Below are positions 33,301-43,594 of a stretch of 64,000 nucleotides of DNA, piece after piece. The first letter of the stretch is position 1. Each line of letters starts with the position of its first letter. Source of the stretch: Narthecium ossifragum (lineage: Eukaryota > Streptophyta > Magnoliopsida > Dioscoreales > Nartheciaceae); the NCBI GenBank assembly GCA_963920575.1, contig OY986969.1, positions 4,164,001-4,228,000 on the forward strand. Direction: 5' to 3'. The notes below the pieces were generated by a model, which ran no database searches, was not told where the DNA came from, and saw only the letters and a list, made by a program, of their open reading frames with translations. A program made the position numbers and the translations under genes.

Positions 33301-34206
33301 CTATCGGGTCCGGGTGGCTTGGGGGAGGAGGAATCCCGGCGGCGGTGCGACCCGGAACCCGACGGCCCGGCACTTGATCTCGCTGGCTGCTGAGGCCGCG
33401 CCGCCGTGGCCGAGATTGACGGTGCGGCGGTAGGGTCCGAGCCACTTGGCGATCATGTACCGGTTCTTCCGCCACGGCGGCACGTGGAGGCCCTGGCTTT
33501 TCATCGACCGCCTCGCCGCGTCGGCCAGGATCCGGATAGCCTGCCTCATTTCCTCCGGCCGCGCCACCACCACCACCGGCAGCTCCGCCACGAGGCCCGC
33601 GTACTCCTCGGTAGGCCTCGCGATCTCGAACTCCCCGGCGAATCCCAAATCCACGATGAACCGATCGCCGTCCTCCGATCCACTGCTACTCGGCTGGGGC
33701 GAGGCCACGACGTCGATGTACTCGTAGCTCCCGCCGGATAACCCCCCGCATGTCTCCCACCTCGCCGTGCACACCCCGGCATTATACCCCAAATCCCTCA
33801 ACCGCACCGCCACGGCGCGGCGGTGCGCCGCAGGCCCGCTCGACCTCACCGCCTCCTCCGCGGCGGAGGCCTCCGCGAGGAGCTTGCTCCGGAACCGATC
33901 CCCCTTCCTCTTCCCCGAGCATCCAAGCAGATCCCTCACCATCTCATCGGCGGAGACAACCCTGCGACCCCCCCCGCCTCCGTCGGACTCCTCGGAATCT
34001 CCGCCATCGAGATCAGCGGCGGCGAGGTCATCCGCGGGGTCATCATGCTCGAGAAAGGCCTGCACGAGGCAGGAGAGGTGAGAGGAGGAGCCGTAGAGGT
34101 CGTTAGCGGCGGAGCGGCAGCAGCTGCAGCCGTCCCCGCATATCCTCGCCCTCGCCTTCTCGTCCAGCGGATCCGAGACCCTCTTCGCTCTCATGAACAC
34201 CGCCAT
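33301..34206 (-). CDS. DUF506 family protein (PDDEXK-like), intronless
   Basis: A 301-residue frame with ATG at 34206. It matches plant DUF506 (PF04720) proteins, a PDDEXK-nuclease-like fold family; an Arabidopsis member represses root-hair growth. Family blocks, in order: an acidic region (about 54-79), DEMVRDLLGCSGKRKGDRFR (87-106), then RAVAVRLRDLGYNAGVCTARWE (130-151), YEYIDV (161-166), RFIVDLGFAGEFEIARPT (172-189), and the hallmark PPWRKNRYMIAKWLGPYRR (about 243-261). Length fits the family. The cysteine cluster CGDGCSCC near residue 23-30 is seen in the sequence; its role is unknown. The coding sequence is very GC-rich, so several long antisense frames are shadows. A GA-rich tract (CT-rich on the coding strand) lies just upstream in the leader. 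Confidence 0.88.
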   Translation of the reverse strand: MAVFMRAKRVSDPLDEKARARICGDGCSCCRSAANDLYGSSSHLSCLVQAFLEHDDPADDLAAADLDGGDSEESDGGGGGRRVVSADEMVRDLLGCSGKRKGDRFRSKLLAEASAAEEAVRSSGPAAHRRAVAVRLRDLGYNAGVCTARWETCGGLSGGSYEYIDVVASPQPSSSGSEDGDRFIVDLGFAGEFEIARPTEEYAGLVAELPVVVVARPEEMRQAIRILADAARRSMKSQGLHVPPWRKNRYMIAKWLGPYRRTVNLGHGGAASAASEIKCRAVGFRVAPPPGFLLPQATRTR

Positions 34207-34290
34207 TAGAGAGAAGAGAGAAGAGAGAAGAGAGAGAGAGAGAGGGTGTGTGTATGTGTTATAGAGAGAGAAAGAGAGAGAGAGATAATA
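34207..34290. repeat. GA-rich microsatellite in the DUF506 gene leader
   Basis: Repeated GAGAGAA and GAGAGAG runs with a short GTGTGTGTATGTG insert begin directly before the DUF506 start codon. On the coding strand this is a CT-rich 5' leader, common in plant promoters and possibly bound by GAGA-binding (BPC) proteins. Confidence 0.75.
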
Positions 34291-34598
34291 GGGGGGTCTT
34301 ATAGCAGTGGTGGTGCAGCGCAGAGGAATTACACAGCTAGCGAATATACCACGCTGCTCTCTTTGATTAAAGCTTTCTAGTTTTCTCTCTATAGAATTAA
34401 AATTAAGGCGGGGGATGGGATATACCCGCTAGAATCCAAGTCAGGAGGACACGTGGACGCATATGCCCGAGGGGCTTCCGAATAATCCCGGCGTCGGGCT
34501 CGGCTCGTGTGGCGTAGCGACTGGCACGTGCGGGGTTGGAGACTGGCACGCGCCGGGGTGATGTGCTGGAGGAAGGGCGGGAGGGTTAGAAACTAGAA

Positions 34599-35403
34599 TA
34601 GCTTTTTTTGCAAATACCCCCTTGGCCTATTGCCTTATCTTACCTTACCTTTATGACTATATTAGGTGGGCCAAATGGCAAATCACCCGCTCAATCTTCT
34701 CTTTCTCATGTACACCCGTCAACCACCACCATCACTGCTCATTTTCACATGATTTCATAGCATAACTTGGATCTGGTATCATCAGTGGTATGATAGGTTA
34801 CATATGATCTTATATAATAAAGTATAAAGGGCCATCTAAACTTATTGGTATTTGTTTTTTCACCTCATCCATCATGGTTTTCATCGTAAAATGTCTCTTT
34901 ATGAAAGTGAACTTTCATCCTTGAAAAAGGAATTTTCTTAAATATTTTGTTAGCAGAAGGATTAAAAGACATAAATATCCTTATTATAGTATTCCTCCCA
35001 TTGAGTCCCAATTCAACTCAAATACACTATATAAGAACAAATCAACCAATCATTGGTCATTTGGACATTCTTTCTTGAACGAGATAGACTACATGTACAA
35101 GATTAAAAGACATGTTTTTATCCCAATCTGTCTCTTATTGGAATCAAATTTGACCGATATGAGCTAATCGACTGGTCAAAAATACTTTAAATATTATTTT
35201 TTCTTATTTCTTGTGTGAGTTCAAGTAAATATACAAAATTAGATTTTTCTAAAAGGGAACTAATACAATAAAAAGGGTTTTTTTTTTGTAATGAAAACCA
35301 ATAAAACCATAGGAGCCTAAATGTGAAAAAGAAAATAAGGTGGGGGGGTCATTTCGCAATTTAGGTATTAGGTGGGGAGGGGGGTGTGTTTGCAAAAAAT
35401 CCC
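34599..35403. mobile_element. Candidate non-autonomous Mutator-like element, no coding content
   Basis: The left end TAGCTTTTTTTGCAAATACC (34599 on) is similar to the inverse of the right end. The right end, read inward, starts GGGATTTTTTGCAAACAC (35403 backwards). Flanking nine-mers AAACTAGAA (34590-34598) and AAACGTGAA (35404-35412) agree at seven of nine positions, as would a decayed 9-bp target duplication. The GGGATTTT start resembles the ends of the Pack-MULE at 5186-6532. The interior has no recognisable gene. TIR similarity is limited to about 20 bp, so the call is tentative. Confidence 0.4.
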
Positions 35404-35810
35404 AAACGTGAAAACAGGGATGGCTATTGGAACTTGGAAGGGTCGAAAGGGCCGGGTCGGGGTTGGGGGTCCCGTCCTTTCGAAGGGCTGGAAAAAGACT
35501 CGGCAACCTACGTGGCGCGTCTGGATTCGTCCGTACGTGCGGCAAGACTGCTCTACTGCTGCTGCATGGTTTTGGATTTGGTGGGTGGTTATAGTACTAG
35601 CTAGCTAGTGGTGTACTATATCATTAGGCTTCGTAGTACGTACCCTTCTCTCTTTGTTTTGGCCCATCCTCACGACGACAGCATAAGAAAACAGTACTGC
35701 TATCAAATGAAGCAACGCGGGGGCGCCTTCATGGCTCCAATATTGAGTAGAAATTATATATTGGATTCGACGTAAGTTTTGGTCTTAATGCGGAATCATA
35801 TATGTTATTA

Positions 35811-36030
35811 GAGCATCCGCATCAGAATCTGTAAACCAGCCTTTTACTGTATTTTAGCGTAGCTACAGTAGCAATATGTCAAAAAACCCCTCTCCATCAG
35901 CTCTTGTCCAGATACGGTAAGAGCATCCACATCAGAATTTGTAAACCAGCCTTTTACTGCATTTTAGCGTAGCTACAGTAGCAATATGTCAAAAAACCCC
36001 TCTCCATCAGCTCTTGTCCAGATACAGTAA
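35811..36030 (+). repeat. Tandem 110-bp duplication of the Harbinger left terminus
   Basis: Positions 35811-35920 and 35921-36030 are two nearly identical copies. Each starts GAGCATCCRCATCAGAATYT and ends near CCAGATACRGTAA. The second copy is preceded by TAA, so either copy could serve as a terminal inverted repeat. Confidence 0.9.
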
Positions 36031-36041
36031 AATGGAGATGT

Positions 36042-36079
36042 GCTACAGTGATACTCTAGATGTAGAGTATCACTGTAGC
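36042..36079. repeat. Perfect 17-bp palindrome with a 4-nt loop
   Basis: GCTACAGTGATACTCTA, then GATG, then the exact reverse complement of the first arm. It lies just inside the duplicated left end of the Harbinger element and contains the CTACAGT word also found in the terminal repeats (GCTACAGTAGC near 35867). It may be a subterminal transposase-binding site or a separate small hairpin insertion. Confidence 0.85.
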
Positions 36080-37342
36080 AACTGTAAACCAGTTTTTATA
36101 ATAAAAAACTTCTTCTCTTTTTTTTTTTATCTTCTCCCCAACCTTTTTTTCTTCTCCAAAGTAGCTGCTCTACCGTGGCTGCCCAAAAGCCAACATCGCC
36201 CAGCTCCTGCTCCTATTCGCCTCCATCTCCGGCGAGGTTCAACCTCGTGAGCCATTCTCACCCCCCTCGCTCTCTCTCTCTCTCCCATTTCGCCGGCGAC
36301 CACTATCACAGACGCCGCCATCGCACACGCCGGCAGCCACTATCACCCACACCGGCAGCCACTATCACCCACGCCGCCAAGCAAGCTTCTTTCCGGTGAG
36401 CTTCTCCTTTATCTACTCTTTTTTCTTTTGCTCTCTTGCACAAATCACTCAAGCATTGCTCTTCTGTGCTTGTTGGATGGTTTTCGTAACCACTAGGTGC
36501 TTGTATCTTTGTGCCAATGAGCTTTTCGAAGAAATCAACTCTGTTTATATTTTGAGTTGCTTACAAGTTACAAAGCATTTCCAAGATCTCTTTGGCAATG
36601 CACATATATTCCAAGTTACTAAAGTAGTAGTTTAGTTATGGAGACTGAGGAGTGGAAATCCCAACATCGTCTTGTGTCTTGAGCTTTGGTGACAGCTAAT
36701 GGAAATGAGATGATAGCTGCTGGTCAGATTTAATATTCGCTGAAGCTTATATATTGCAAAGCAAGGAAGAAGTGTTAAGGACTGCATTACTAAAGAGTAA
36801 TAGTTCCAGTTTTAGCATCATTCTTATGGCAATGCACATATATTCCAATTTCTCTTTGAATCAATATTAGTTTCTTCATTATGGCTAATTGTTGTGCTTT
36901 CTTGAACTCTGTTCTTTGGGATTGAATTTGGGAGATGCATTTAATTGTTGCTTAGCTGCCAGTTCTGTATTCTTCCTCTCCCTTCCACGAGAAGTGTCGG
37001 AATCAGTAGCAGAGTCTTCGGATCAGTGGAAAATTGATTTTCCACTCTTACTTTCAGAATATTTTCTAATTTGTTCCTGCTTATGAACCCATTTTGCTCT
37101 GCTGTACTAGTCTTTCCAACATCCAATCTTATTAGCTGCCCAAGCACGTCACTACAAAACCAGTCACAGTCTAGGATTAAAAACCCAAGATCTTCGAAGT
37201 AAATGACCTCACCCAGCAGAGAATTCATCTCTGTGTTTTGTTGATTCAATGGCTTTTCATTCATTCTCATTTATGGTATTTGTACAGATCATGGATTCTC
37301 AAGTAAACAACAAATGGTGTCTCTTTTGGTGATATCTTCTCC

Positions 37343-37573
37343 GATTGGAAGGATCAAAGGATAAAATTAAGTGAGGAGAAGAAGAAAGAACATGAAGATA
37401 AGATGAAGATGGTGGCGAAAGCGCTAGAGCTGGAAGAAAGGAAGATTGCTCAAGAAGAAAAGAAAGAAGATATGCGTATTATGATGATGGATTTGAGCAA
37501 ATTAAATGATGATCAAAAAGAATATATTCAATTACTTCAAGAAGAAATCATTGCCAAAAGCATAAATATGTAA
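37343..37573 (+). pseudogene. Harbinger ORF1 (MYB-like/NAM-associated) C-terminal remnant
   Basis: 77 codons remain open up to the TAA at 37571-37573. The Lys/Glu-rich helical sequence (IKLSEEKKKEHEDKMKMVAK, ALELEERKIAQEEKKEDMRI, DLSKLNDDQKEYIQ) is typical of the C-terminus of the DNA-binding accessory protein encoded by plant Harbinger elements. The N-terminal trihelix/MYB part could not be found upstream (36400-37340), so this is a truncated remnant. It converges with the transposase gene. Confidence 0.6.
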
Positions 37574-37733
37574 TACATTAAAGTCAAATGTATCTTGAAG
37601 GTTGTCAATGTATGTTGAAGATTATGAAATTCAAATACTCTTTCATTATCATAATGTAGAATAACAATCACTTGCTACATTGATATAAGGTAAAAAAATA
37701 GTTATTACAACACTCTAATTCTAAAGGCATAAA

Positions 37734-38690
37734 CTATGACTGGCCATGCCTATTCCATAAATGCTCAATAAGATCCGTCTGAAGTTGGGAATGGACTTCT
37801 CTATCTCTGATTCTCAAGTGATTTTGTATAAAATTCATCAGCTTTGGTGTATGATCATTGGTTGAGTAGTTGACAGTAGGAGCACGCCCTTGAACTAGTT
37901 CAGAGAATAATGAAGATCGTTCTAACACATTGATGTCATTAAGCGCCCCCGGTAGTCCAAAAAATGCATGCCACATCCACAAATCATATGATGCTACAGC
38001 TTCCAAAATAATTGTTGGTTCATGAATATGACCGGTATACATACCTTGCCATGCAGCCGGGCAATTCTTCCACTTCCAATGCATGCAGTCAATACTCCCT
38101 AACATCTCTGGAAATCCACGATCTTCACTAATTGCTAGCAATTTAGCTATGTCGTCACTATTTGGTGATCGTAAATACTCATCACCAAAAATAGAAATCA
38201 CAGCTTTAACAAATTTCTTAAGACTTTGTATGGATGTGCTTTCACCAACCCTCATGTACTCATCCATAAAATCCGCAGTCACACCATAAGCTAGCATTCT
38301 AAGTGATGCAGTTACCTTTTGAAGAGACGACAACCCCAGCCTCCCAGCAGCATTTCTTCTTTGCTGAAAATACGGTTCACGAGCTTCTATCTCAGATTGG
38401 ATGCGAATAAAAAGATCACGACTCATCCGAAATCTCCTTCGAAACATATCGGTAGGAAACACCGGTAATTCCGCAAAATAATCGTAGTAAAGACGTTGAT
38501 GGCCTTGTAGAGGATCGCGTTCAATGAAACGTCGTCGACTAGAACCTTTGCGTGATGTTGATCCTCTTTCCTTCTCCATGATCTGCCTTTCTGCTTCTAA
38601 AACTAGCAGATCTTCAAATTCTTCCTCGGATGATGAGTTTGAGGATGAGTCGTCGATAATTTTTTGAATACGATTGTAGATGGAACTCAT
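37734..38690 (-). pseudogene. Harbinger transposase (DDE_Tnp_4) with in-frame internal deletion
   Basis: From the ATG at 38690 the frame encodes 318 residues. The N-terminal region (ELPVFPTDMFRRRFRMSRDL, SLQKVTASLRMLAYGVTADF) and the start of the catalytic domain are intact. The first catalytic Asp is in LGSIDCMHW (D191) and the second in GALNDINVL (D242). Soon after (about residue 268, NYSTN followed by DHTPKLMNF) the sequence jumps to the normal extreme C-terminus (HSQLQTDLIEHLWNRHG). The block that normally carries the third catalytic residue, Glu in the DVERAFG-type motif, is missing. The deletion keeps the frame open but must abolish catalysis. An upstream TTG extends the frame to 38768, but the ATG is the better start. 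Confidence 0.85.
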
Positions 38691-39286
38691 TATGAAATGG
38701 AAATATAGAACGATAGAGAGAGAAATGAAATTGAGAGGAAAGAAAATGAGGGAGGAAATTATTCTCAATTGATATCTTCATTGCAATATATTGCAATTTA
38801 TAGTGAATGAATATGGCTGTTTAGATTTCATTCTTGAAAATATAGCCGTTTAAATTTACTGTTCAAAATATAGCCGTTGAGGTTTTGAAAATTAGGAATA
38901 TAGCCGTTGAAAAATGACCGTTTGAAAAATGACCGTTGCTAAAACAACCAGTGATTTAGCCGTTGGAATATCAACATGAGTTAAGGTTTATTATATTACG
39001 ATTTTCAAATTTTAATAATTTTAAAAATAATATATTACTATTATATAATTAATGCAATATGTTACTGTTGTTGTCAAATATATTTATCAACGTATAATAT
39101 GACCAATGGATAATAAATAAAAAATATAAAGAAAGAATGAAGATATTAATATTTAAGTCTGATAGAGAATGGTTTAGAGTATCTGATGCAGAGTGTTGTT
39201 GAATAGTGAATCTGTAAACTAGAGAAAGGGCTCTTTTTACTGTATTTTAGAGAATCTGGTAAGAGTAGCTGATGCGGATGCGCTTA

Positions 39287-40740
39287 GCTCGATGTAGGAT
39301 GAGATACGCATCAAAGATGCTCATCGTTAACATGCGTTGTTTAATTAGGATAATATAGATTGGAAAAATGACTTCCTGGTGGGAGCTTTGTTGGATATTA
39401 ACTCTTAATGTGATTTAATTATAACTTGAATAGATTTAACTCTTAAGTCAAGTTCGGATTCTATTAAAAGAGTCTAATTAAAAGGTGAATCCTAGTATGA
39501 TAGTATAATTGATAACAATTGACATCTACAGTCAGGTTTATACCTATATTCATCTAAAGTTTTTTTTCTCGAATTTTTGGATTTTCTGCTTGGGATTTCT
39601 CTGGAATTCACATAGTGGTTTTTTCGGATTTGAATGTTTTTTTTTAAATCAGGAAATAATAGTTCAATAGAGCTTTGTTTGGGGTGGCCATGGTTGGCGG
39701 CCAACTATGGATCGATGGCTTTAGCCACTCCATCCGCCTCTAACGGCGTCGAGGACGTCGATCTTCGACGATCTCGACCACAAGCGGCGTCGGGGGCCTG
39801 CCTGCGGCTGCTCCGGCGGTCGCGACGTGTTGCCTCCGCGGACTTCTTTGACCCCGACACCGTCGCAACAACACAATGACGACCCCAGCCGGGATCTCCG
39901 GCTTCGGGCGTCGCCGGCGTGCACCTTGCCACCAGCCATGGCCGGATTAACGAGGCGACAGCGATGAACTAAAGTTAGGCCGCAGAGAGAGAGAGAGAAA
40001 GGGAGGGAGGAAGAGAAGACAGAAAGGGGGAGAGCCAGGCGGTGACGGGGGCCGCATCATCTTTGGGGTGGCGGCTGCGCTAACCAAACGGCGGTGAGGC
40101 CACGCGGTAGGAAGGGCCGCCGGCCGCAGCTTGGAGGCTGGCACTGATGTCGAGCTCCGGTGAGGAGCGGGGACGAGGGAGAGAGAGACCAGAGTAGAGG
40201 AAAAAGGGGAGAGAGTGCAGAAAGAGAGGGAAGGGGGTAGTCACATGTAGCAGAAGATGCCATGACACATGGTTGTTTGGCCTGACGGTAGTCACATGCG
40301 TGTCACTTGACCAATTTACCGACTGCCCATATAACGTCGTTGGGGGCTTAGACCACTTTGACATGATATTATAACTTGGTGGTATCGAATTACAAATCCC
40401 AAACTTGGTGGTACCCAAAGTGCATTTATGGGAAATTACATGGTATCAGGATGCAAAAAACCCAAGTTTTTATTGCTTATCGAGTTAATGGCTTATTGGT
40501 TTTCGGGTTTGTGGGTTTGAAACCCGTTTCGGTTTAAAGTAACATGTGAGCTTTTTGTAGAAACCACCCTGAATTTTATGGTATTTACGTTTTCTGTCTT
40601 AATGCTTATAGAGTTTTTTGCTACTTCAATTTTTGATCTTTTGGAGGGCTTTTTTGCAACAACTTTTTTTAAGTTGGCATAGCTTTGTCGTTTTCAGTCC
40701 GTTTTGATCTGTTTGAGCCGTTTGACTCGTTAAAATGTAG
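39287..40740. other. Non-coding region with GC-rich insert, possible single transposon end
   Basis: A GC-rich stretch at about 39650-40260 interrupts AT-rich sequence. It holds several mutually antisense short frames with no recognisable domain. It is followed at about 40370-40430 by ATAACTTGGTGGTATCG and CCCAAACTTGGTGGTACCC, a paired word that resembles a Mutator-like terminal region. No inverted partner was found on the left. GC-rich captured DNA beside such an end would fit another Pack-MULE, but this is speculative. Confidence 0.3.
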
Positions 40741-41429
40741 AGAATTTAAAGATGATGTTATTGTTACATGATTACATGATATTAAATTATTTATTTATAT
40801 TTATGTTATCATTCTATGAATTTAAGTGAGTAATTCTGTTCACTATCACGACATCCAAGAGTTGTTTTCACGTAGTCCCAAAGGGCCCGAAGCACTCTAT
40901 GGATTGGGGTGGTGAATTGAGGGCTGACGGTATTCTCTCTCTTGGAATTATATAAAAGCGCACCCTATTACAATAAGCCCAAAGGTGACTGGAATAGGGT
41001 GCAAAACTAAAAATTGAGGTTTACTTACTTCTATTGCATAAAGACTGGGAGTTCTCTTGCCCAAAGATGTAAATAACCCCTGATTTATGTAATCGGTAAG
41101 ATGAATCACTTATATTATAACTAATATATGGATCACAGTCTTTGCATAAATTTATGTATATGTCATATGTGGCTTTATGTTCTCTCATTATTCATATTAT
41201 AGTTTCTTAACTGATTAATGTGAGACATGTATTGTTATGACATTATGCTATGCTATAACTGTGTTTAATTAGTTATTTCCGCTTATTGTGTGTCATAATT
41301 CTTGCCCAAATGTGTTTTATAGTTATGCACTAAGCGTGTTTTGTGGAATCGTATTAAATATATCTGCATCATTAAATTGACTGTAGCTATATTTTATTCT
41401 ACAGCTATGACTCTGCATATCTGTCAACG
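40741..41429 (+). other. Probable 5' flank (LTR/leader remnant) of the Copia element
   Basis: AT-rich sequence upstream of the gag remnant. A TATA box-like ATTATATAAAAGCG at about 40947-40960 could be an LTR promoter. No LTR boundaries, primer-binding site or partner LTR could be fixed. Confidence 0.3.
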
Positions 41430-43594
41430 TATCTTTCTAGCATTCCCCAACTAAATGGTTCTAATTATGGTGCTTGGCATGAGCAGTTAGAAATTATCTT
41501 AGGATGTCTAGACTTGGATTTGGCCTTACGAGTTTCTAAACTTGATGATTTAACTCCCACTAGTTCTGATGCTGATAAGGATTTTTATCATAAGAAGTAG
41601 CGATCTAATAGATTGTCTATTAAAATCATTGAAAACTCGATCTGTAAGATTATTATAGCATCTATTTATGTCAATGACTCAGCCCTTGATTTTCCTGTCT
41701 TTGTAGAAAAACAATATAGTGGATCTGATAAAGCTTTTAGCTAGATCTTTAATGTCTCAATTGACCTCCTTAAACTATGATGGATTTAGTGGGGTGCGAA
41801 GGCATATTTTGAGTATGAGTAGTACATCTGAGAAATTAAAAGGGTTAGGTATGAAAGTGTTTGACACTTTTATAGTCCAATTCATCCTTAACTCTCTCCC
41901 ATAATAGGTTTCTCAATTTAAGATCTCTTATAATAGACATAAGGAATTTTGGAATTTAAATAAACTTATATCCCAATGTGTGAATGAAGAGTAGAGGTTA
42001 AAGAGAGAAGGTTTTCTAACTGTTCACATGACTTCCTAAGAGCACTTTAAAGGCAAGAAGCCAACGAAAGGAAATTAAGGACTCAGCAATCAAGCATTTA
42101 AAGTTAAATGATATACTCACAAATTGAGGTGTTTGTTTTGTAAAAAGGAGGGACATCTCAAGAAGGACTATGAGAAGAGAAGAAATTGGTTCGAAAGGAA
42201 GAGTATGCCTCTAACTTTGGCATGTTTCGAAACAATTTTTGGTTAATGTTCCTTCTAATTCTTGGCGGATTGATTCGGGTGTTGCAATTCATGTTTCTAA
42301 TTGCATGCAAGGATTCCTTTCAAGTCGGAAACCAAATTACAATATGTAATGGATCTACATGGGGAATCAGGGGAAGTCAAAGGTCATTTCGATTGGGACC
42401 TACCGACTTATTTTAGACTTCGGTTTCATCATGGATCTTCAAGACGCGTTTTATGTTCCTTAAGTATTTAGGAATCTTATTTCTGTTTCAAGACTTGACT
42501 TAGATGGTTTTTCATTTAGTTTTGGAAACTCAAGTTTTAGATTATTTAAAGATTCTGTTTTATTTACTACTGCAAACTTATGTGATGGTTTATATAAATT
42601 AAATTTGGATGTGTCTTTCACTCAATCTTTATTTGCCTTGAATATGAATGTTGGAATGAAACGTGGAATTATGGATGAGAGTTCATCTAGCTTGTGGCAT
42701 AGACAATTGGGTCAAATATCGAAGGAGAGGATGAATAGATTGGTAAAGGAATGAATTTTACCAAATTTAGACTTTAATGATTTCGGTATGTGCATCAGTT
42801 ACATTAAAGGTAAACAAATTAAAAGTCATAAGAAACATGCCACTAGAAGCCATGAACTCTTAAAATTAATCCATAAAGACATATGTGGGTATCTTTCACC
42901 TTGTTTAGGAGGGCAAATGTATTTTATCACTTTCATAGATGACTTCTCACGTTATGGTTATATTTTTCTCTTGCATGAAAAGTCTGAAGCTTTGAAAGCC
43001 TTTAAAGTGTACAAATATGAAGTAGAAAATCAATTGAATAGAAAAATTAAAGTTTTGAGATCTGATAGAGGAGGTGAATATTACGGCCGTTATGATGACT
43101 CAGACTGTAATCCTGGACCTTTTGCCAAATTCCTTGAACACCATGGCATAGCAGCACAGTATACAATGCCAGGTAATCCCCAGCAGAATGGTATGGCCGA
43201 AAGGCGTAATAGAACTTTGATGGACATGGTGAGGAGTACGATGGCTAACTCTTCTTTACCCTTATTTTCCTGGGGTGATGCGTTGAAAACCGCTGTGTAT
43301 ATCCTAAAGCGGGTACCTAGTAAGATCGTTCCCAAAACTCCTATTGAGTTATGGATATGTAGGAAACCGTGTTTGGCACATTTACATGTTTAGGGTTGTG
43401 TAGAAGAGGCTCAATTATTTGATCCATAAGAAAAGAAATTGGACCCAAGGACCAATACATGCTCCTTCAATGAGTATCTAGAAAGGTCAAAGGGTTTTAG
43501 GTTTTATTGTCCATCACATACAACTAGAATCATTGAGACTGGAACAACTAGGTTCATTGAGGATGGTGAAATGAGTGGGAGTGGTGAACCGCAT

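Larger units (their letters stand above)
35811..39283. mobile_element. PIF/Harbinger DNA transposon, complete ends, internally deleted
   Basis: The left end GAGCATCCGCATCAG (35811-35825) and right end CTGATGCGGATGCGC (39269-39283) are 15-bp terminal inverted repeats with one mismatch. They are flanked by TTA at 35808-35810 and 39284-39286, the 3-bp target duplication of PIF/Harbinger elements. The element is 3473 bp. It holds the two genes normal for the superfamily in convergent orientation: a remnant of the MYB-like ORF1 (plus strand) and a transposase (minus strand). Both are defective. The subterminal sequence CTTTTACTGTATTTTAG is also shared by the two ends (about 35842 and 39234). Confidence 0.88.

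Noticed and set aside
33406..34209. Several long plus-strand frames opposite the DUF506 gene
   Set aside because: Antisense shadows of a very GC-rich gene; the minus-strand frame carries all conserved blocks.
40450..40459. TGGTATCAG resembling a tRNA-Met primer-binding site upstream of the Copia gag
   Set aside because: About 1 kb from gag and not preceded by a recognisable LTR end; likely chance.
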